Shown: positions 19,609 to 28,569, counted from the stretch's first letter. The stretch: 64,000 bases of DNA from Hyphomicrobiales bacterium (GCA_900467745.1 UBQW01000022.1:222139-286138), one strand, 5' to 3'. Notes: generated by a model not told the origin, from the sequence alone. Translations and numbers: made by a program.

Positions 19609-20658
19609 TTAGGCCCTCGTCAACGTCACGCAGCTGGCCGAAAAGCCCGGCCCCATCGCGATCATTGCCGCCCGCTCGGGCAATCCCTGGCGCAGCACCC
19701 GCTCAAGAACAAACAGCACCGTCGGCGACGACATGTTGCCGTATTCCTCAAGCACCGCCCGTTCATGGTCGAGCGCCGAGGATGGGATCGACAAGGCCGT
19801 CTCCAGCGCCGCCAGAACGCGCGCCCCGCCGGGATGGCAGATGAACCGGTCGATATCCGCGCGCCTCAGCCCGTTGCGACCAAGAATGCCGTCGATCGCC
19901 GGGCCCAACTCCTTCTCCGCAAAGGGCGGCAAGGATTGCGCCAGCACGATCCCGAAGCCGGTGTCGTCGATCTTCCAGCCCATGATCCCAAGCGTATCGG
20001 GAAACAGATGCTCCCCGGTGGATTCGACCGCGGCAAGCCCTTCCGGCCCAGCCCGCAAGATACAGGCCGCCGCACCGTCGCCGAACAGCGCGGTTGCGAT
20101 GATATTTGCCCGCGTCAGCTCATCGAGCCGAAAGGCCAGCGTGCAAAGCTCGATCGAAACGAAGAGCACGGTCGCGCCGGGCCGTGCCTTGGCGAGCCGC
20201 GCCGCGATCGCAAAGCCGGAAACGCCGGCCGCGCAGCCGAGGCCGAAGACAGGCAGGCGCTCCACATCAGTCCGAAAGCCGATCTCTGATGCCAGCTGCG
20301 CATCGAGGCTCGGCGTCGCGATGCCGGTCGAGGAAACCGTGACGATGCAATCGACATCGGCGCCTTGAAGGCCAGCCTCATCGAGCGCCGCCGTGACTGT
20401 CCGCCGAAACAGGCTTCGCGCCTCCTCTTGATAGGCCTGCATCCGGTCTTCCCAGCCGTGCGGCTCGGTGAACCATGAAAGTGGCCGCGCGGCGTGTCGC
20501 GTGCGGATGCCGGCATTCGAAAAGACCGGCACAAGGTGCGCGAAGTCCTTCAGCCGGCTGGAAAACAGCCGTGCCGACGTCTCCGCGGCTTCCTCCTGCG
20601 TGATGAGATGCAGTGGCGCCGCGGTGGCGAGGCTGAGTAGTTTGACGGTCTCGTTCAC
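19609..20658 (-). CDS. Type III polyketide synthase (alkylpyrone/alkylresorcinol synthase-like)
   Basis: A 349-aa chalcone/stilbene-synthase-family enzyme. The catalytic triad is visible: C142 in FGLGCAAGVSG, H275 in ICHPGGARVL and N308 in EYGNMSSPT. These enzymes extend an acyl-CoA starter with malonyl-CoA in a single active site and cyclise the product. Bacterial members with a downstream ICMT-like gene make long-chain alkylpyrones or alkylresorcinols that sit in membranes or cyst coats. The starter and product here cannot be deduced. The gene begins at ATG 20658 and is divergent from the TPR protein. The ICMT-like gene follows two bases after the stop. Confidence 0.9.
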   Translation of the reverse strand: MNETVKLLSLATAAPLHLITQEEAAETSARLFSSRLKDFAHLVPVFSNAGIRTRHAARPLSWFTEPHGWEDRMQAYQEEARSLFRRTVTAALDEAGLQGADVDCIVTVSSTGIATPSLDAQLASEIGFRTDVERLPVFGLGCAAGVSGFAIAARLAKARPGATVLFVSIELCTLAFRLDELTRANIIATALFGDGAAACILRAGPEGLAAVESTGEHLFPDTLGIMGWKIDDTGFGIVLAQSLPPFAEKELGPAIDGILGRNGLRRADIDRFICHPGGARVLAALETALSIPSSALDHERAVLEEYGNMSSPTVLFVLERVLRQGLPERAAMIAMGPGFSASCVTLTRA

Positions 20659-20851
20659 GAAAAATGCTCCTGTTCGTCCCCCGGCGCACGCGGAGCAAAC
20701 ACGCCAGCCCGGGCTTTATTCGCCGCTGGCTCTCACGAAACGGTGATCGGAAAAATCGGGACGCCTTCCGAGTAAACCCGCCGGCTGCGGTGTTCATTCG
20801 CCGCAACCCTGTCTTCCAGACCAACTCGACTTGTCCCGAAGGAGATACATC

Positions 20852-21397
20852 ATGACCTCAGCAACCTCCCGGATTGCATCCGTCCTCATCAGCGGCGTGA
20901 TCGCCGCCTTCGCGTTCACCGCGCCTGCTTTCGCCGCCGGCGGCGATGATAGCGGCGGCGCCACCACGCCGACCTGCAAGAAGGGTGAGGTCTATGACAA
21001 GAAGACGCAGAAATGCGTCAAGCAGTCGGGCGCCAACATCACCGACGACAACCGCACCGAATACGCCTATTCGCTGGCCAAGGCCGGTCGCTACGATGAG
21101 GCGCTGGCCATGCTCGACACGCTGAAGGACCAGAACACCGCCGAGGCGCTGAACTATCGCGGCTACGCAACGCGTAAGCTCGGACGCACGGATGAGGGCA
21201 TTGGCTACTATCTGAAGTCGGTCCAGCTCGATCCGCAATACGCCAAGGTCCGCGAATATCTCGGCGAAGCCTATGTCATCAAGGGCCGCATCGATCTCGC
21301 GAAGGAGCAGCTCGGCACCATCAAGACGCTGTGCGGCACGTCTTGCGAGGAATATCGCGATCTCAACGAAGCGATCACCGATCCTTCGAAGATCTAA
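20852..21397 (+). CDS. Exported tetratricopeptide-repeat protein
   Basis: A 181-aa secreted protein. Residues 1-29 form a Sec signal peptide ending FTAPAFAA. A short cysteine-bounded segment, CKKGEVYDKKTQKCVK (about 42-57), is a motif that recurs in rhizobial exported proteins. Two to three TPR units follow (TEYAYSLAKAGRYDEALAML; LNYRGYATRKLGRTDEGIGYYLKSVQL; VREYLGEAYVIKGRIDLAKEQL), and two further cysteines occur near the end (LCGTSCEEY). It probably acts as a periplasmic scaffold. AAGGAG lies seven bases before the ATG at 20852. Its stop codon forms the edge of a RIME-like repeat. Confidence 0.75.
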   Translation: MTSATSRIASVLISGVIAAFAFTAPAFAAGGDDSGGATTPTCKKGEVYDKKTQKCVKQSGANITDDNRTEYAYSLAKAGRYDEALAMLDTLKDQNTAEALNYRGYATRKLGRTDEGIGYYLKSVQLDPQYAKVREYLGEAYVIKGRIDLAKEQLGTIKTLCGTSCEEYRDLNEAITDPSKI

Positions 21398-21500
21398 AGC
21401 ATGTCGCGCAAAAGTGTGCAGCGGTTTTGCGGCACCGACATGCGACAAAACAAAGACTTAAAGCGTGGCGAGCGAATCCGAAGGATCGCGACACGCTTTA
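21395..21500. repeat. RIME-like rhizobial intergenic repeat, long copy
   Basis: The element begins TAAAGCATGTCGCGCAA and ends CACGCTTTA, with internal complementary segments. A shorter copy with the same head (AGCATGTCGCGCAA, then GCAGCGG and TTTGCG) lies at 40349-40404. It resembles the intergenic mosaic elements spread through Rhizobium genomes. The left edge overlaps the TAA stop of the TPR gene. Confidence 0.75.
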
Positions 21501-21534
21501 GCGCGCGAGAACGCCCGATAATGTGACGAGGAAC

Positions 21535-22146
21535 ATGCCGATGGTCGTCGCCTACACGACATTTCCTGCCTATAGTCACGCCAACAAGACCGCGCCGGTT
21601 CGCCCGGCGCGGTCTTCGGCAAACCCCGTGGCGGAGGCGGCCATCGCAAGCGAATCCGATATCAGGAGCGGTCTGACGGAAAACCTGTCGCGGCTCTGGC
21701 GCTATGGTCTCGTGCTGTCGCATCGCCGCGATGTGGCCGACGATCTGGTGCAGCAGACCTGCGTGCGCGCGCTTGAGAGGGCCACGCAGTTTCAGGTAGG
21801 CACAAGGCTCGACCGCTGGCTGTTTGCCATTCTTCATTCGATCTGGCTCAATGAAATCCGCTCGCGGCGGGTCCGCGAAGGGCAGGGCTTCGTCGATGCC
21901 GAGCAGGCGCTCGTCGTCGATGGTGCGCGCGAAACGGAGACGCATGTCATGGCCGCTCAGGTGCTTCGTCGCGTTGGCGCGCTGCCAGATGCGCAACGTG
22001 CCGCGGTCTTCCTGGCCTATGTCGAGGGCCTGTCCTACAAGGAGGTGGCCGCCGTGCTCGAAATCCCGATCGGCACCGTCATGAGCCGGCTCGCCGCCGC
22101 CCGCGCGACCCTGGCCGGCAATTTGAAAGAGGAGGGCGGACGATGA
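21535..22146 (+). CDS. ECF-type RNA polymerase sigma factor
   Basis: A 203-aa sigma-70-family factor of the extracytoplasmic-function class with only regions 2 and 4. Region 2 is seen in RRDVADDLVQQTCVRALERA and DRWLFAILHSIWLNEIRSRR (about 60-112), region 4 in LPDAQRAAVFLAYVEGLSYKEVA with the helix-turn-helix continuing IPIGTVMSRLAAARATL (about 148-193). An N-terminal tail of about 40 residues is extra. Starts at 21535 and 21541 are both possible, with GAGG upstream. Its stop overlaps the start of the anti-sigma gene (ATGA), the standard arrangement for a sigma factor kept inactive by its partner. The stimulus is unknown. Confidence 0.88.
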   Translation: MPMVVAYTTFPAYSHANKTAPVRPARSSANPVAEAAIASESDIRSGLTENLSRLWRYGLVLSHRRDVADDLVQQTCVRALERATQFQVGTRLDRWLFAILHSIWLNEIRSRRVREGQGFVDAEQALVVDGARETETHVMAAQVLRRVGALPDAQRAAVFLAYVEGLSYKEVAAVLEIPIGTVMSRLAAARATLAGNLKEEGGR

Positions 22147-22931
22147 CCGACAAGACCACGATCCCCTCCGACGAGGAGCTGACCGCCTACCTCGACGGCG
22201 AACTGCCACCCGCTGAAGCCGCCCGTCTCGAAGCACTCCTGGAAACGGACGCCGAGCTCGCAGCCCGCCTCGAATTCCTGTCCCGCGCCAGCCTGCCCTT
22301 CGCGCAGGCCTTCGATCCGCTTCTCGCTCAGGCGCCAAAGGCCGAGCTCGAAGCCATCCTCTCACGCCTTTCCGCCACACCAGCGGCAACGCCGGCCCCT
22401 AGCCGCCGCCGCTTCCTCGGCGCACTCGCGGCCTGCTTGGTAGGCGGCGTCATCGCCGACCGCGCCTTCATCGGGCTCAGCCGGCAGCTTGCCGCCACCG
22501 ATGAAAACAGCGAATGGCGCGCCACGGTCGCCGATTACATCGCGCTCTACACGCCCGAAACACTGGCCGGCCCGGTGCCTTCGCTTGCGTCGCAGGCAGG
22601 TCAGCTCTCGGCCGTCGAAGCAAGGCTCGGCCTGCGGCTTACGCCGGAAGCGATCGCGCTACAGGGTGTCGATTTCAAGCGGGCGCTGCTTTTGCAATAT
22701 GACGACCAGCCACTCGCCCAGCTCGCCTATCTCGACCCCGAGACGGGGCCGCTTGCACTCTGCATCGTCCGCTCCGACGACGGCCCCCAACCACCCGACG
22801 TCGAAGCCCGCAAGGGCATGAACGTCGTCTATTGGTCGGACAAGACGCATGCGTTCATGCTGATCGGCCATGCGCCGCTGGAGCGTATGAAGGCGTTGGC
22901 GGGGGATGTGAGGATGCGGTTGGCGGTTTGA
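22143..22931 (+). CDS. Membrane anti-sigma factor with twin-arginine-like motif
   Basis: A 262-aa single-pass protein. The N-terminal zinc-less anti-sigma domain is visible in PSDEELTAYLDGELPPAEAARLEALL (8-33). A membrane helix follows at about 91-110, directly preceded by SRRRFLG (87-93), which resembles a Tat signal motif. The C-terminal 150 residues would then lie in the periplasm and act as a sensor. It is cotranscribed with, and overlaps, the ECF sigma gene by four bases. Known relatives bind the sigma factor in the cytoplasm and release it upon an envelope signal. The CHCC zinc motif of ZAS domains is absent. Confidence 0.78.
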   Translation: MTDKTTIPSDEELTAYLDGELPPAEAARLEALLETDAELAARLEFLSRASLPFAQAFDPLLAQAPKAELEAILSRLSATPAATPAPSRRRFLGALAACLVGGVIADRAFIGLSRQLAATDENSEWRATVADYIALYTPETLAGPVPSLASQAGQLSAVEARLGLRLTPEAIALQGVDFKRALLLQYDDQPLAQLAYLDPETGPLALCIVRSDDGPQPPDVEARKGMNVVYWSDKTHAFMLIGHAPLERMKALAGDVRMRLAV

Positions 22932-22975
22932 GTGGGGTACCCTTAACGAGCGGACGTTGGCGGTGTGCCGTGTGG

Positions 22976-23130
22976 CACCCCCCTCTGTCCTGCCGGACAT
23001 CTCCCCCACAAGGGGGGAGATCGACTCGCGGAGAGGTTTACGCCAAACGTTGAGGTAAGAGCGAGCGGCCGCCCCCAGCCAATCTCCCCACCTGTGGGGG
23101 AGATGCCCGGCAGGGCAGAGGGGGGTATCC
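22976..23130. repeat. Palindromic intergenic repeat, type A
   Basis: An imperfect 155-base palindrome. The left arm contains CCTCTGTCCTGCC, CATCTCCCCC and GGGGGAGAT; the right arm contains ATCTCCCC, GGGGGAGAT and GGCAGGGCAGAGGGG. Each arm also forms its own hairpin. It is not coding. Elements of this style recur between rhizobial genes and probably spread as non-autonomous units. Confidence 0.75.
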
Positions 23131-23191
23131 CACCCAAAAACGCTAAATCTGAATCTTGGGAAAAAGCTACCCGGCAAAACTCAGCGCCCGG

Positions 23192-23319
23192 AGCCCCCTC
23201 ATCCGACCCTTCGGGCCACCTTCTCCCCGCTGGGGCGAAGGGGAGGTTGGAGCGAGCGGCCCACCCCGAGTCTCTTCTCCCCCGCGGGGAGAAGGTGCCG
23301 GCAGGCGGATGAGGGGGCT
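23192..23319. repeat. Palindromic intergenic repeat, type B
   Basis: A 128-base palindrome: the left end GCCCCCTCATCCG pairs with the right end CGGATGAGGGGGC, and inner arms CCTTCTCCCCGC and GCGGGGAGAAGG pair. A second member lies at 32106-32237 within the kdp cluster. With type A it fills the 435-base gap between the anti-sigma and helicase genes; no gene was found in the rest of that gap. Confidence 0.8.
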
Positions 23320-23366
23320 TACAGGCACAACGCCAGCTATCAACCCTCAATCAACCCAAACACACC

Positions 23367-25436
23367 CTACCGCCACATCGTTCGCATCCGCGCCGCCACA
23401 TCCACCCGGATCTGCTGCGTACTCCGCTCCGAAGGCGTCGCCACCACCACCGGCCATGCCGACGTCTCGAAATACTGCAGCAGCGTCACCGGAATGAACC
23501 GTGTGCGCGATGCATAGACATGCCGGTCGCCCTGGCCGTGTTGGCCGCTGGTGAAGAAGCGTTGCGGGGTGATCAGTGTCAGGCTGTCCTTGGCGCGCGT
23601 CATGCCGACATAGAGCAGACGGCGCTCCTCCTCGATCTCCTGCGTCGAGCCGACGGCGAGGTCGGAGGGGATGCAGCCGTCGACGACATTCAGCATGAAC
23701 ACCGCCCGCCATTCCTGCCCCTTGGCCGAATGGATGGTGGAGAGGATGAGATAATCCTCATCGAGCAGCGGCACGCCGGCCTGGTCGCTGGTGGCGTCAG
23801 GCGGGTCCAGCGTCAGCTCGGTCAGGAAGCGCTCGCGGTTGGCATAGCCCGACGCGATCTGCTCAAGCTGCAGCAGGTCGGCCTTGCGGGTGTCGGCGTC
23901 CTCGTGGATGCGGTCGAGATGGGGCTCGTACCATTCGCGCGCCTGAGCGATCTCGGCCGGCCATGGCCCGTTCGCCTTGCGCAATCCTTCCAGCAGCTGC
24001 ACCAGCGCCGGCCAGCTTTCGCCGGTCTTGGCCGGCGGCGGGATTTCGGCGAGCGCCATCAGCGGTTCGGGGTCGGCGGCGATCGTGTCGAGGATCTTGC
24101 CCGCTGTCTGCGGCCCGATCCCCGGCAGCATCTTCAACAGGCGGAAGCCGGAGACCCGGTCGCGCGGGTTCTGCGCGAAGCGCAGGATCGCCAGCATGTC
24201 CTTCACATGCGCCGAATCCAGGAACTTCAGTCCGCCGAACTTGACGAAGGGGATGTTGCGTCGTGTCAGCTCCACTTCGAGCGCGCCGCTGTGCGAGGAG
24301 GTGCGAAACAGCACCGCCTGCTGCTTCAGCGTCATCCCCACTTCGCGGTTGGCGAGCACCTGCTCGACGATGTAGTTCGCCTGGTCGTTCTCATCCTTGA
24401 CAGTCAGCAGTTTCGGCCGCTCCTCGGATTGCCGGTCGGTCCAGAGGTTCTTGGTGAAGCGCTCGCGCGCCAGCTCGATGACGCCGTTGGCGGCCGCAAG
24501 GATCGTCGTCGTCGAGCGATAGTTGCGGTCGAGCGTGATGATGTCGGCCGGCGGCTCGAACGTCTTCGGGAAGTCGAGAATGTTGCGGATCGTCGCCGCC
24601 CGGAAGGAATAGATGGACTGCGCGTCGTCGCCGACGACGGTTAAGCCCCGCCCGCCGGGCTTCAGTGCCATCAGCACGGAGGATTGCAGCCGGTTGGTAT
24701 CCTGGTACTCGTCCACCATCACATGGTCGAAACGCCCGCCGATATCGGCGGCCAGTTCCGGGTCGCTCACCATCTGCGCCCAGTAGAGCAGAAGGTCGTC
24801 GTAATCGAGCACGTTCTGTGCCTGCTTGGCCTCGACATAACAGGCAAACAGCTCGCGCAGCTGCTCTTCCCAGGTCGCCACCCACGGATACCAGGTCTTC
24901 AAGACTTCGCTCAGCGGCGTCTCGGAATTGACCGTGCGCGAATAGATCGCGAGACACGTCCCCTTGGTCGGAAACCGGCTTTCGGTCTTGGAGAAGCCGA
25001 GCTCGTGCCGGATGAGGTTCATCAGGTCGGCGCTGTCTTCCCGGTCGTGAATGGTGAAATCGACATTGAGGCCGATCTGCTCGGCATAGATCCTCAGCAG
25101 TCGCGCGCCGATCCCGTGGAAGGTGCCGGCCCAGGTCAGAGCGTCGGTCATCACGGCCGAATTGGCGCCCAGCACCTGCCGGCAGATGCGCTCGACACGC
25201 CGCGCCATCTCGGATGCCGCCCTGCGCGAGAAGGTCATCAAGAGGATGCGGCGCGGATCGGCGCCGTTGACGATCAGATGCGCCACCCGGTGCGCCAGCG
25301 TGTTGGTCTTGCCCGATCCGGCGCCGGCGATGATCAGAAGCGGACCGCCCGTCGTATCCGGTCCGTTACCGACCCCATGCTCCACGGCAAGACGCTGCCG
25401 CCCGTTCAGTTTCTCGAGATAGGCCGCCGCCTGCAT
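23367..25436 (-). CDS. UvrD/Rep-family superfamily 1A DNA helicase
   Basis: A 689-aa ATP-dependent 3'-5' helicase. It opens with a Q-motif (LNGRQRLAVEHG, about 9-20), Walker A IIAGAGSGKTNTLAHR (about 34-49), motif Ia LLMTFSRRAASEM, Walker B VDEYQDTN, motif III GDDAQSIYSFRAA, motif IV LDRNYRST, motif V STIHSAKGQEWRAV and motif VI YVGMTRAKDSLTL. All SF1A motifs are present. Length is slightly below UvrD (about 720), with a short C-terminus. This organism should also have a standard UvrD elsewhere; the role here is probably repair or replication restart, or removal of RNA polymerase or RecA. It converges with nothing close, ending 36 bases beyond the repeat cluster. Confidence 0.9.
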   Translation of the reverse strand: MQAAAYLEKLNGRQRLAVEHGVGNGPDTTGGPLLIIAGAGSGKTNTLAHRVAHLIVNGADPRRILLMTFSRRAASEMARRVERICRQVLGANSAVMTDALTWAGTFHGIGARLLRIYAEQIGLNVDFTIHDREDSADLMNLIRHELGFSKTESRFPTKGTCLAIYSRTVNSETPLSEVLKTWYPWVATWEEQLRELFACYVEAKQAQNVLDYDDLLLYWAQMVSDPELAADIGGRFDHVMVDEYQDTNRLQSSVLMALKPGGRGLTVVGDDAQSIYSFRAATIRNILDFPKTFEPPADIITLDRNYRSTTTILAAANGVIELARERFTKNLWTDRQSEERPKLLTVKDENDQANYIVEQVLANREVGMTLKQQAVLFRTSSHSGALEVELTRRNIPFVKFGGLKFLDSAHVKDMLAILRFAQNPRDRVSGFRLLKMLPGIGPQTAGKILDTIAADPEPLMALAEIPPPAKTGESWPALVQLLEGLRKANGPWPAEIAQAREWYEPHLDRIHEDADTRKADLLQLEQIASGYANRERFLTELTLDPPDATSDQAGVPLLDEDYLILSTIHSAKGQEWRAVFMLNVVDGCIPSDLAVGSTQEIEEERRLLYVGMTRAKDSLTLITPQRFFTSGQHGQGDRHVYASRTRFIPVTLLQYFETSAWPVVVATPSERSTQQIRVDVAARMRTMWR

Positions 25437-25653
25437 CTATTCTTCAGCCTCTAGCATACGCGTCGCGGCAAAAGCGCGACTCGGGAACAAATATGGAACG
25501 TATCAGGGCTCCCTGATGTTTGGAAGTCCCGCCCGGCTGTCACCACAGGGAAACGGTCCCGAGCGAACATTTGGTGCACTGCGGAAAACGGGCGACATCT
25601 CAGGTCTTGCATGGCATAAGGGCGCCGAAAACCTGTTTTGGACCACGCTTCCC

Positions 25654-27276
25654 ATGATCCGCATCGAAAATATCAGCAAGCAGAACAGCCACCGCATCCT
25701 CTTCATCGAGGCCTCGGCGGCGCTCAACAAGGGCGAGAAGATCGGCCTCGTCGGCCCGAATGGCGCCGGCAAGACGACGCTCTTCCGCATGATCACCGGC
25801 GAGGAGCAGCCCGATGAGGGCAATGTCGCCGGTGAAAAGGGCGTCACGATCGGTTACTTCAACCAGGATGTCGGCGAAATGTCGGGCCGCAGCGCCGTGG
25901 CCGAGGTCATGGAAGGCGCCGGCCCCGTCAGCGTCGTCGCCGCCGAGCTGCGCGAACTCGAAGCCGAGATGGTCGATCCCGACAAGCTCGACGAGATGGA
26001 CCGCATCATCGAGCGCTACGGCGAGGTGCAGGCGCGCTACGAGGAGCTGGACGGCTACGCACTCGAGGGCCGCGCCCGCGAAGTGCTCGATGGCCTGAGC
26101 TTCACCCAGGAAATGATGGACGGCGATGTCGGCGGCCTCTCCGGCGGCTGGAAGATGCGCGTGGCGCTCGCCCGCATCCTCTTGATGCGCCCTGATGTCA
26201 TGCTGCTCGACGAGCCGAGCAACCATCTCGATCTCGAAAGCCTGATCTGGCTGGAAGAGTTCCTGAAGAACTATGACGGCGCGCTTTTGATGACCTCGCA
26301 CGACCGCGAGTTCATGAACCGCATCGTCGGCAAGATCATCGAGATCGATGGCGGCCAGCTCACCTCCTATTCCGGCGACTATGCCTTCTACGAGCAGCAG
26401 CGCGCCCAGAACGAGAAGCAGCAGCAGGCGCAGTTCGAGCGCCAGCAGGCCATGCTTGCCAAGGAAATCAAGTTCATCGAGCGCTTCAAGGCGCGCGCCT
26501 CACACGCCTCGCAGGTGCAGAGCCGCGTCAAGAAGCTGGAAAAGATCGACCGCGTCGAGCCGCCCAAGCGCCGCCAGTCGGTCGCCTTCGAATTCCTTCC
26601 CGCGCCCCGCTCCGGCGAAGACGTGATCAACCTGAAGAACGTTCACAAGAAGTACGGCAGCCGCACGATCTATGAAGGTCTCGACTTCATGGTTCGCCGC
26701 AAGGAGCGCTGGTGCATCATGGGCATCAACGGCGCCGGCAAGTCGACGCTGCTGAAGCTGGTCACGGGCTCGACCGAGCCGGACCAGGGCACGGTTGCAC
26801 TCGGCGCCAGCGTCAAGCTCGGCTATTTCGCCCAGCACGCCATGGACCTGCTCGATGGCGAACGCACGGTTCTCGAATGGCTGGAAGACAGTTTCCCGCT
26901 GGCCGGCCAGGCCCCGCTTCGCGCGCTCGCCGGCTGCTTCGGCTTTTCCGGCGACGACGTCGAAAAGAAGTGCCGGGTTCTCTCGGGTGGTGAAAAGGCG
27001 CGTCTGGTCATGGCCAAGATGCTGTTCGACCCGCCCAACCTGCTCGTCCTCGACGAGCCGACCAACCACCTGGATCTCGACACCAAGGAAATGCTGATCA
27101 AGGCGCTGTCGCAATACGAAGGCACCATGCTCTTCGTCAGCCACGACCGCCACTTCCTGGCGGCGTTGTCCAATCGCGTGCTGGAACTGACGCCCGACGG
27201 CATCCATCAGTATGGCGGCGGCTACACCGAATACGTCGAGCGCACCGGCCAGGAAGCGCCGGGTCTGCGGGGATAA
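25654..27276 (+). CDS. ABC-F ATPase, ribosome-associated
   Basis: A 540-aa protein with two ABC nucleotide-binding domains and no membrane domain. The first has GPNGAGKTTLF, signature LSGGWKMRVALARIL and Walker B VMLLDEPSNHLDL; the second has GINGAGKSTLL, LSGGEKARLVMAKML and LLVLDEPTNHLDL. Between them lies the charged P-site tRNA interaction motif region with a Gln-rich coiled-coil (AQNEKQQQAQFERQQAM). ABC-F proteins act on ribosomes to resolve stalls or gate initiation. It is closest in pattern to the YbiT-like branch and lacks the C-terminal coiled coil of Uup. The start ATG at 25654 is chosen because the fold begins there (MIRIENISKQ). Confidence 0.88.
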   Translation: MIRIENISKQNSHRILFIEASAALNKGEKIGLVGPNGAGKTTLFRMITGEEQPDEGNVAGEKGVTIGYFNQDVGEMSGRSAVAEVMEGAGPVSVVAAELRELEAEMVDPDKLDEMDRIIERYGEVQARYEELDGYALEGRAREVLDGLSFTQEMMDGDVGGLSGGWKMRVALARILLMRPDVMLLDEPSNHLDLESLIWLEEFLKNYDGALLMTSHDREFMNRIVGKIIEIDGGQLTSYSGDYAFYEQQRAQNEKQQQAQFERQQAMLAKEIKFIERFKARASHASQVQSRVKKLEKIDRVEPPKRRQSVAFEFLPAPRSGEDVINLKNVHKKYGSRTIYEGLDFMVRRKERWCIMGINGAGKSTLLKLVTGSTEPDQGTVALGASVKLGYFAQHAMDLLDGERTVLEWLEDSFPLAGQAPLRALAGCFGFSGDDVEKKCRVLSGGEKARLVMAKMLFDPPNLLVLDEPTNHLDLDTKEMLIKALSQYEGTMLFVSHDRHFLAALSNRVLELTPDGIHQYGGGYTEYVERTGQEAPGLRG

Positions 27277-27277
27277 T

Positions 27278-27308
27278 AAAATGCCGGGCGGTGACGTCCG
27301 GCATTTTT
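27278..27308. terminator. Bidirectional terminator between the ABC-F gene and pepT
   Basis: A 10-bp stem (AAAATGCCGG / CCGGCATTTT) with T and A runs on either side serves both convergent genes. It starts two bases after the ABC-F stop and lies about 29 bases from the pepT stop. Confidence 0.85.
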
Positions 27309-27336
27309 CATTTGCGTGAGCTTGGTGCGTGGGCGC

Positions 27337-28569
27337 TTACGCCCGCTCCTCCCAAACCCTGGCAATCTCCACGATCGTCTTGGCCGCCCGCTCCATATCC
27401 TGCCGGCTCACCCATTCGAGCGGCGAATGAAACGCATGGCCGCCTGCGAAGATGTTGGGGCAGGGCAGGCCCATGAACGAGAGGCGCGAGCCATCCGTGC
27501 CGCCGCGAATGCTGCCGCGCTTCGGCTCCATCCCGGCACGCCGGATGCCCTCGATGGCATTCTCGACGATATCAGGGTGGCGATCGACCACTTCCTTCAT
27601 GTTGCGATACTGCTGCTTGACCTCGAACGTGTAGGTCGAGCCCGGATAGCCCGACATCACGTCCTTTACGATCGCTTCCAGCATCTCTTCCTTGGCCGTC
27701 AGTCCGGCATTGTCGAAATCGCGGATGATCAGCCCGATTTCGGCCTTCTCCATCGCGCCGGTCACGCCGGTCGGATGAATGAAGCCCTGCCGTCCCGAGG
27801 TCGTCTCGGGGCTGATATCCCTCGGCAGCCGGTCAATGATCGCGCCGGCAATCTTTATGGCGTTTTCCATCTTCCCCTTGGCGAAGCCCGGATGGATCGC
27901 AACGCCCTGGATGGTGATCTCGACGCCGTCGGCCGAGAACGTCTCGTCCTCGATATGCCCTGCCGTCGACCCGTCCATCGTGTAAGCAAAATCGGCGCCG
28001 AGCTTCTTCAGGTCCACCTTGTCGACGCCGCGGCCGATCTCTTCGTCCGGTGTGAACAGGATCTTGATCGTGCCATGCTTGATATCGGGATTAGAAACGA
28101 GGAACTGCGCCGCCGTCATGATCTCGGCGATCCCCGCCTTGTCGTCGGCGCCGAGCAGCGTCGTTCCGTCGGTCGTGATGATGTCGTTGCCGATCTGGTT
28201 CTTCAGCTCCGGGTGCTCGCTCACCCGGATCACCTGCTGCTTATCTCCGGTCAGCCGGATATCGTCGCCCTCGTAGTTGCGCAGGATCTGCGGCTTGACG
28301 TTGGTGCCGCTGAAATCGGGCGCCGTGTCCATATGCGAGCAGAAGCAGATGACGGGCACCTGCTTGTCGGTATTGGCGGGAACGGTCGCATAGATATAGC
28401 CGTGCTCGTCCAGATGCGCGTCCGAAAGGCCGATCGCCAGCAGCTCCTCGACCAGCACGCGCCCGAGGTTCTTCTGCTTCTCGGTGGAGGGCTGGGTCGG
28501 CGATTGCGGGTCGGATTGCGTGTCGATGACGACATAGCGCAGGAAGCGGTCGGTAACGGTATCGGTCAT
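27337..28569 (-). CDS. pepT: Peptidase T (tripeptide aminopeptidase)
   Basis: A 410-aa M20B zinc metallopeptidase that removes N-terminal residues from tripeptides in the cytoplasm. Zinc and catalytic motifs are visible: SHMDTAPD (His and first Asp), GADDKAGIAEI (bridging Asp), FTPDEEIGRG (general-base Glu pair) and a late GGHAFHSPLEWV containing the last His ligand. GVAIHPGFAKGKMENA is the dimerisation-domain contact typical of PepT. Length is normal. Start at 28569 (MTDTV) chosen over 28581. It is 44 bases downstream of kdpE on the same strand, so some readthrough is possible, but a functional tie is not obvious. It may complement the peptide importer at 12-17 kb. Confidence 0.93.
   Translation of the reverse strand: MTDTVTDRFLRYVVIDTQSDPQSPTQPSTEKQKNLGRVLVEELLAIGLSDAHLDEHGYIYATVPANTDKQVPVICFCSHMDTAPDFSGTNVKPQILRNYEGDDIRLTGDKQQVIRVSEHPELKNQIGNDIITTDGTTLLGADDKAGIAEIMTAAQFLVSNPDIKHGTIKILFTPDEEIGRGVDKVDLKKLGADFAYTMDGSTAGHIEDETFSADGVEITIQGVAIHPGFAKGKMENAIKIAGAIIDRLPRDISPETTSGRQGFIHPTGVTGAMEKAEIGLIIRDFDNAGLTAKEEMLEAIVKDVMSGYPGSTYTFEVKQQYRNMKEVVDRHPDIVENAIEGIRRAGMEPKRGSIRGGTDGSRLSFMGLPCPNIFAGGHAFHSPLEWVSRQDMERAAKTIVEIARVWEERA

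Noticed and set aside
22976..23319. A CRISPR array
   Set aside because: The repeats are two different palindromes with no regular short repeat-spacer units.
22965..23497. Several proline-rich ORFs in the gap before the helicase gene
   Set aside because: They are translations of palindromic repeats and have no start signals.
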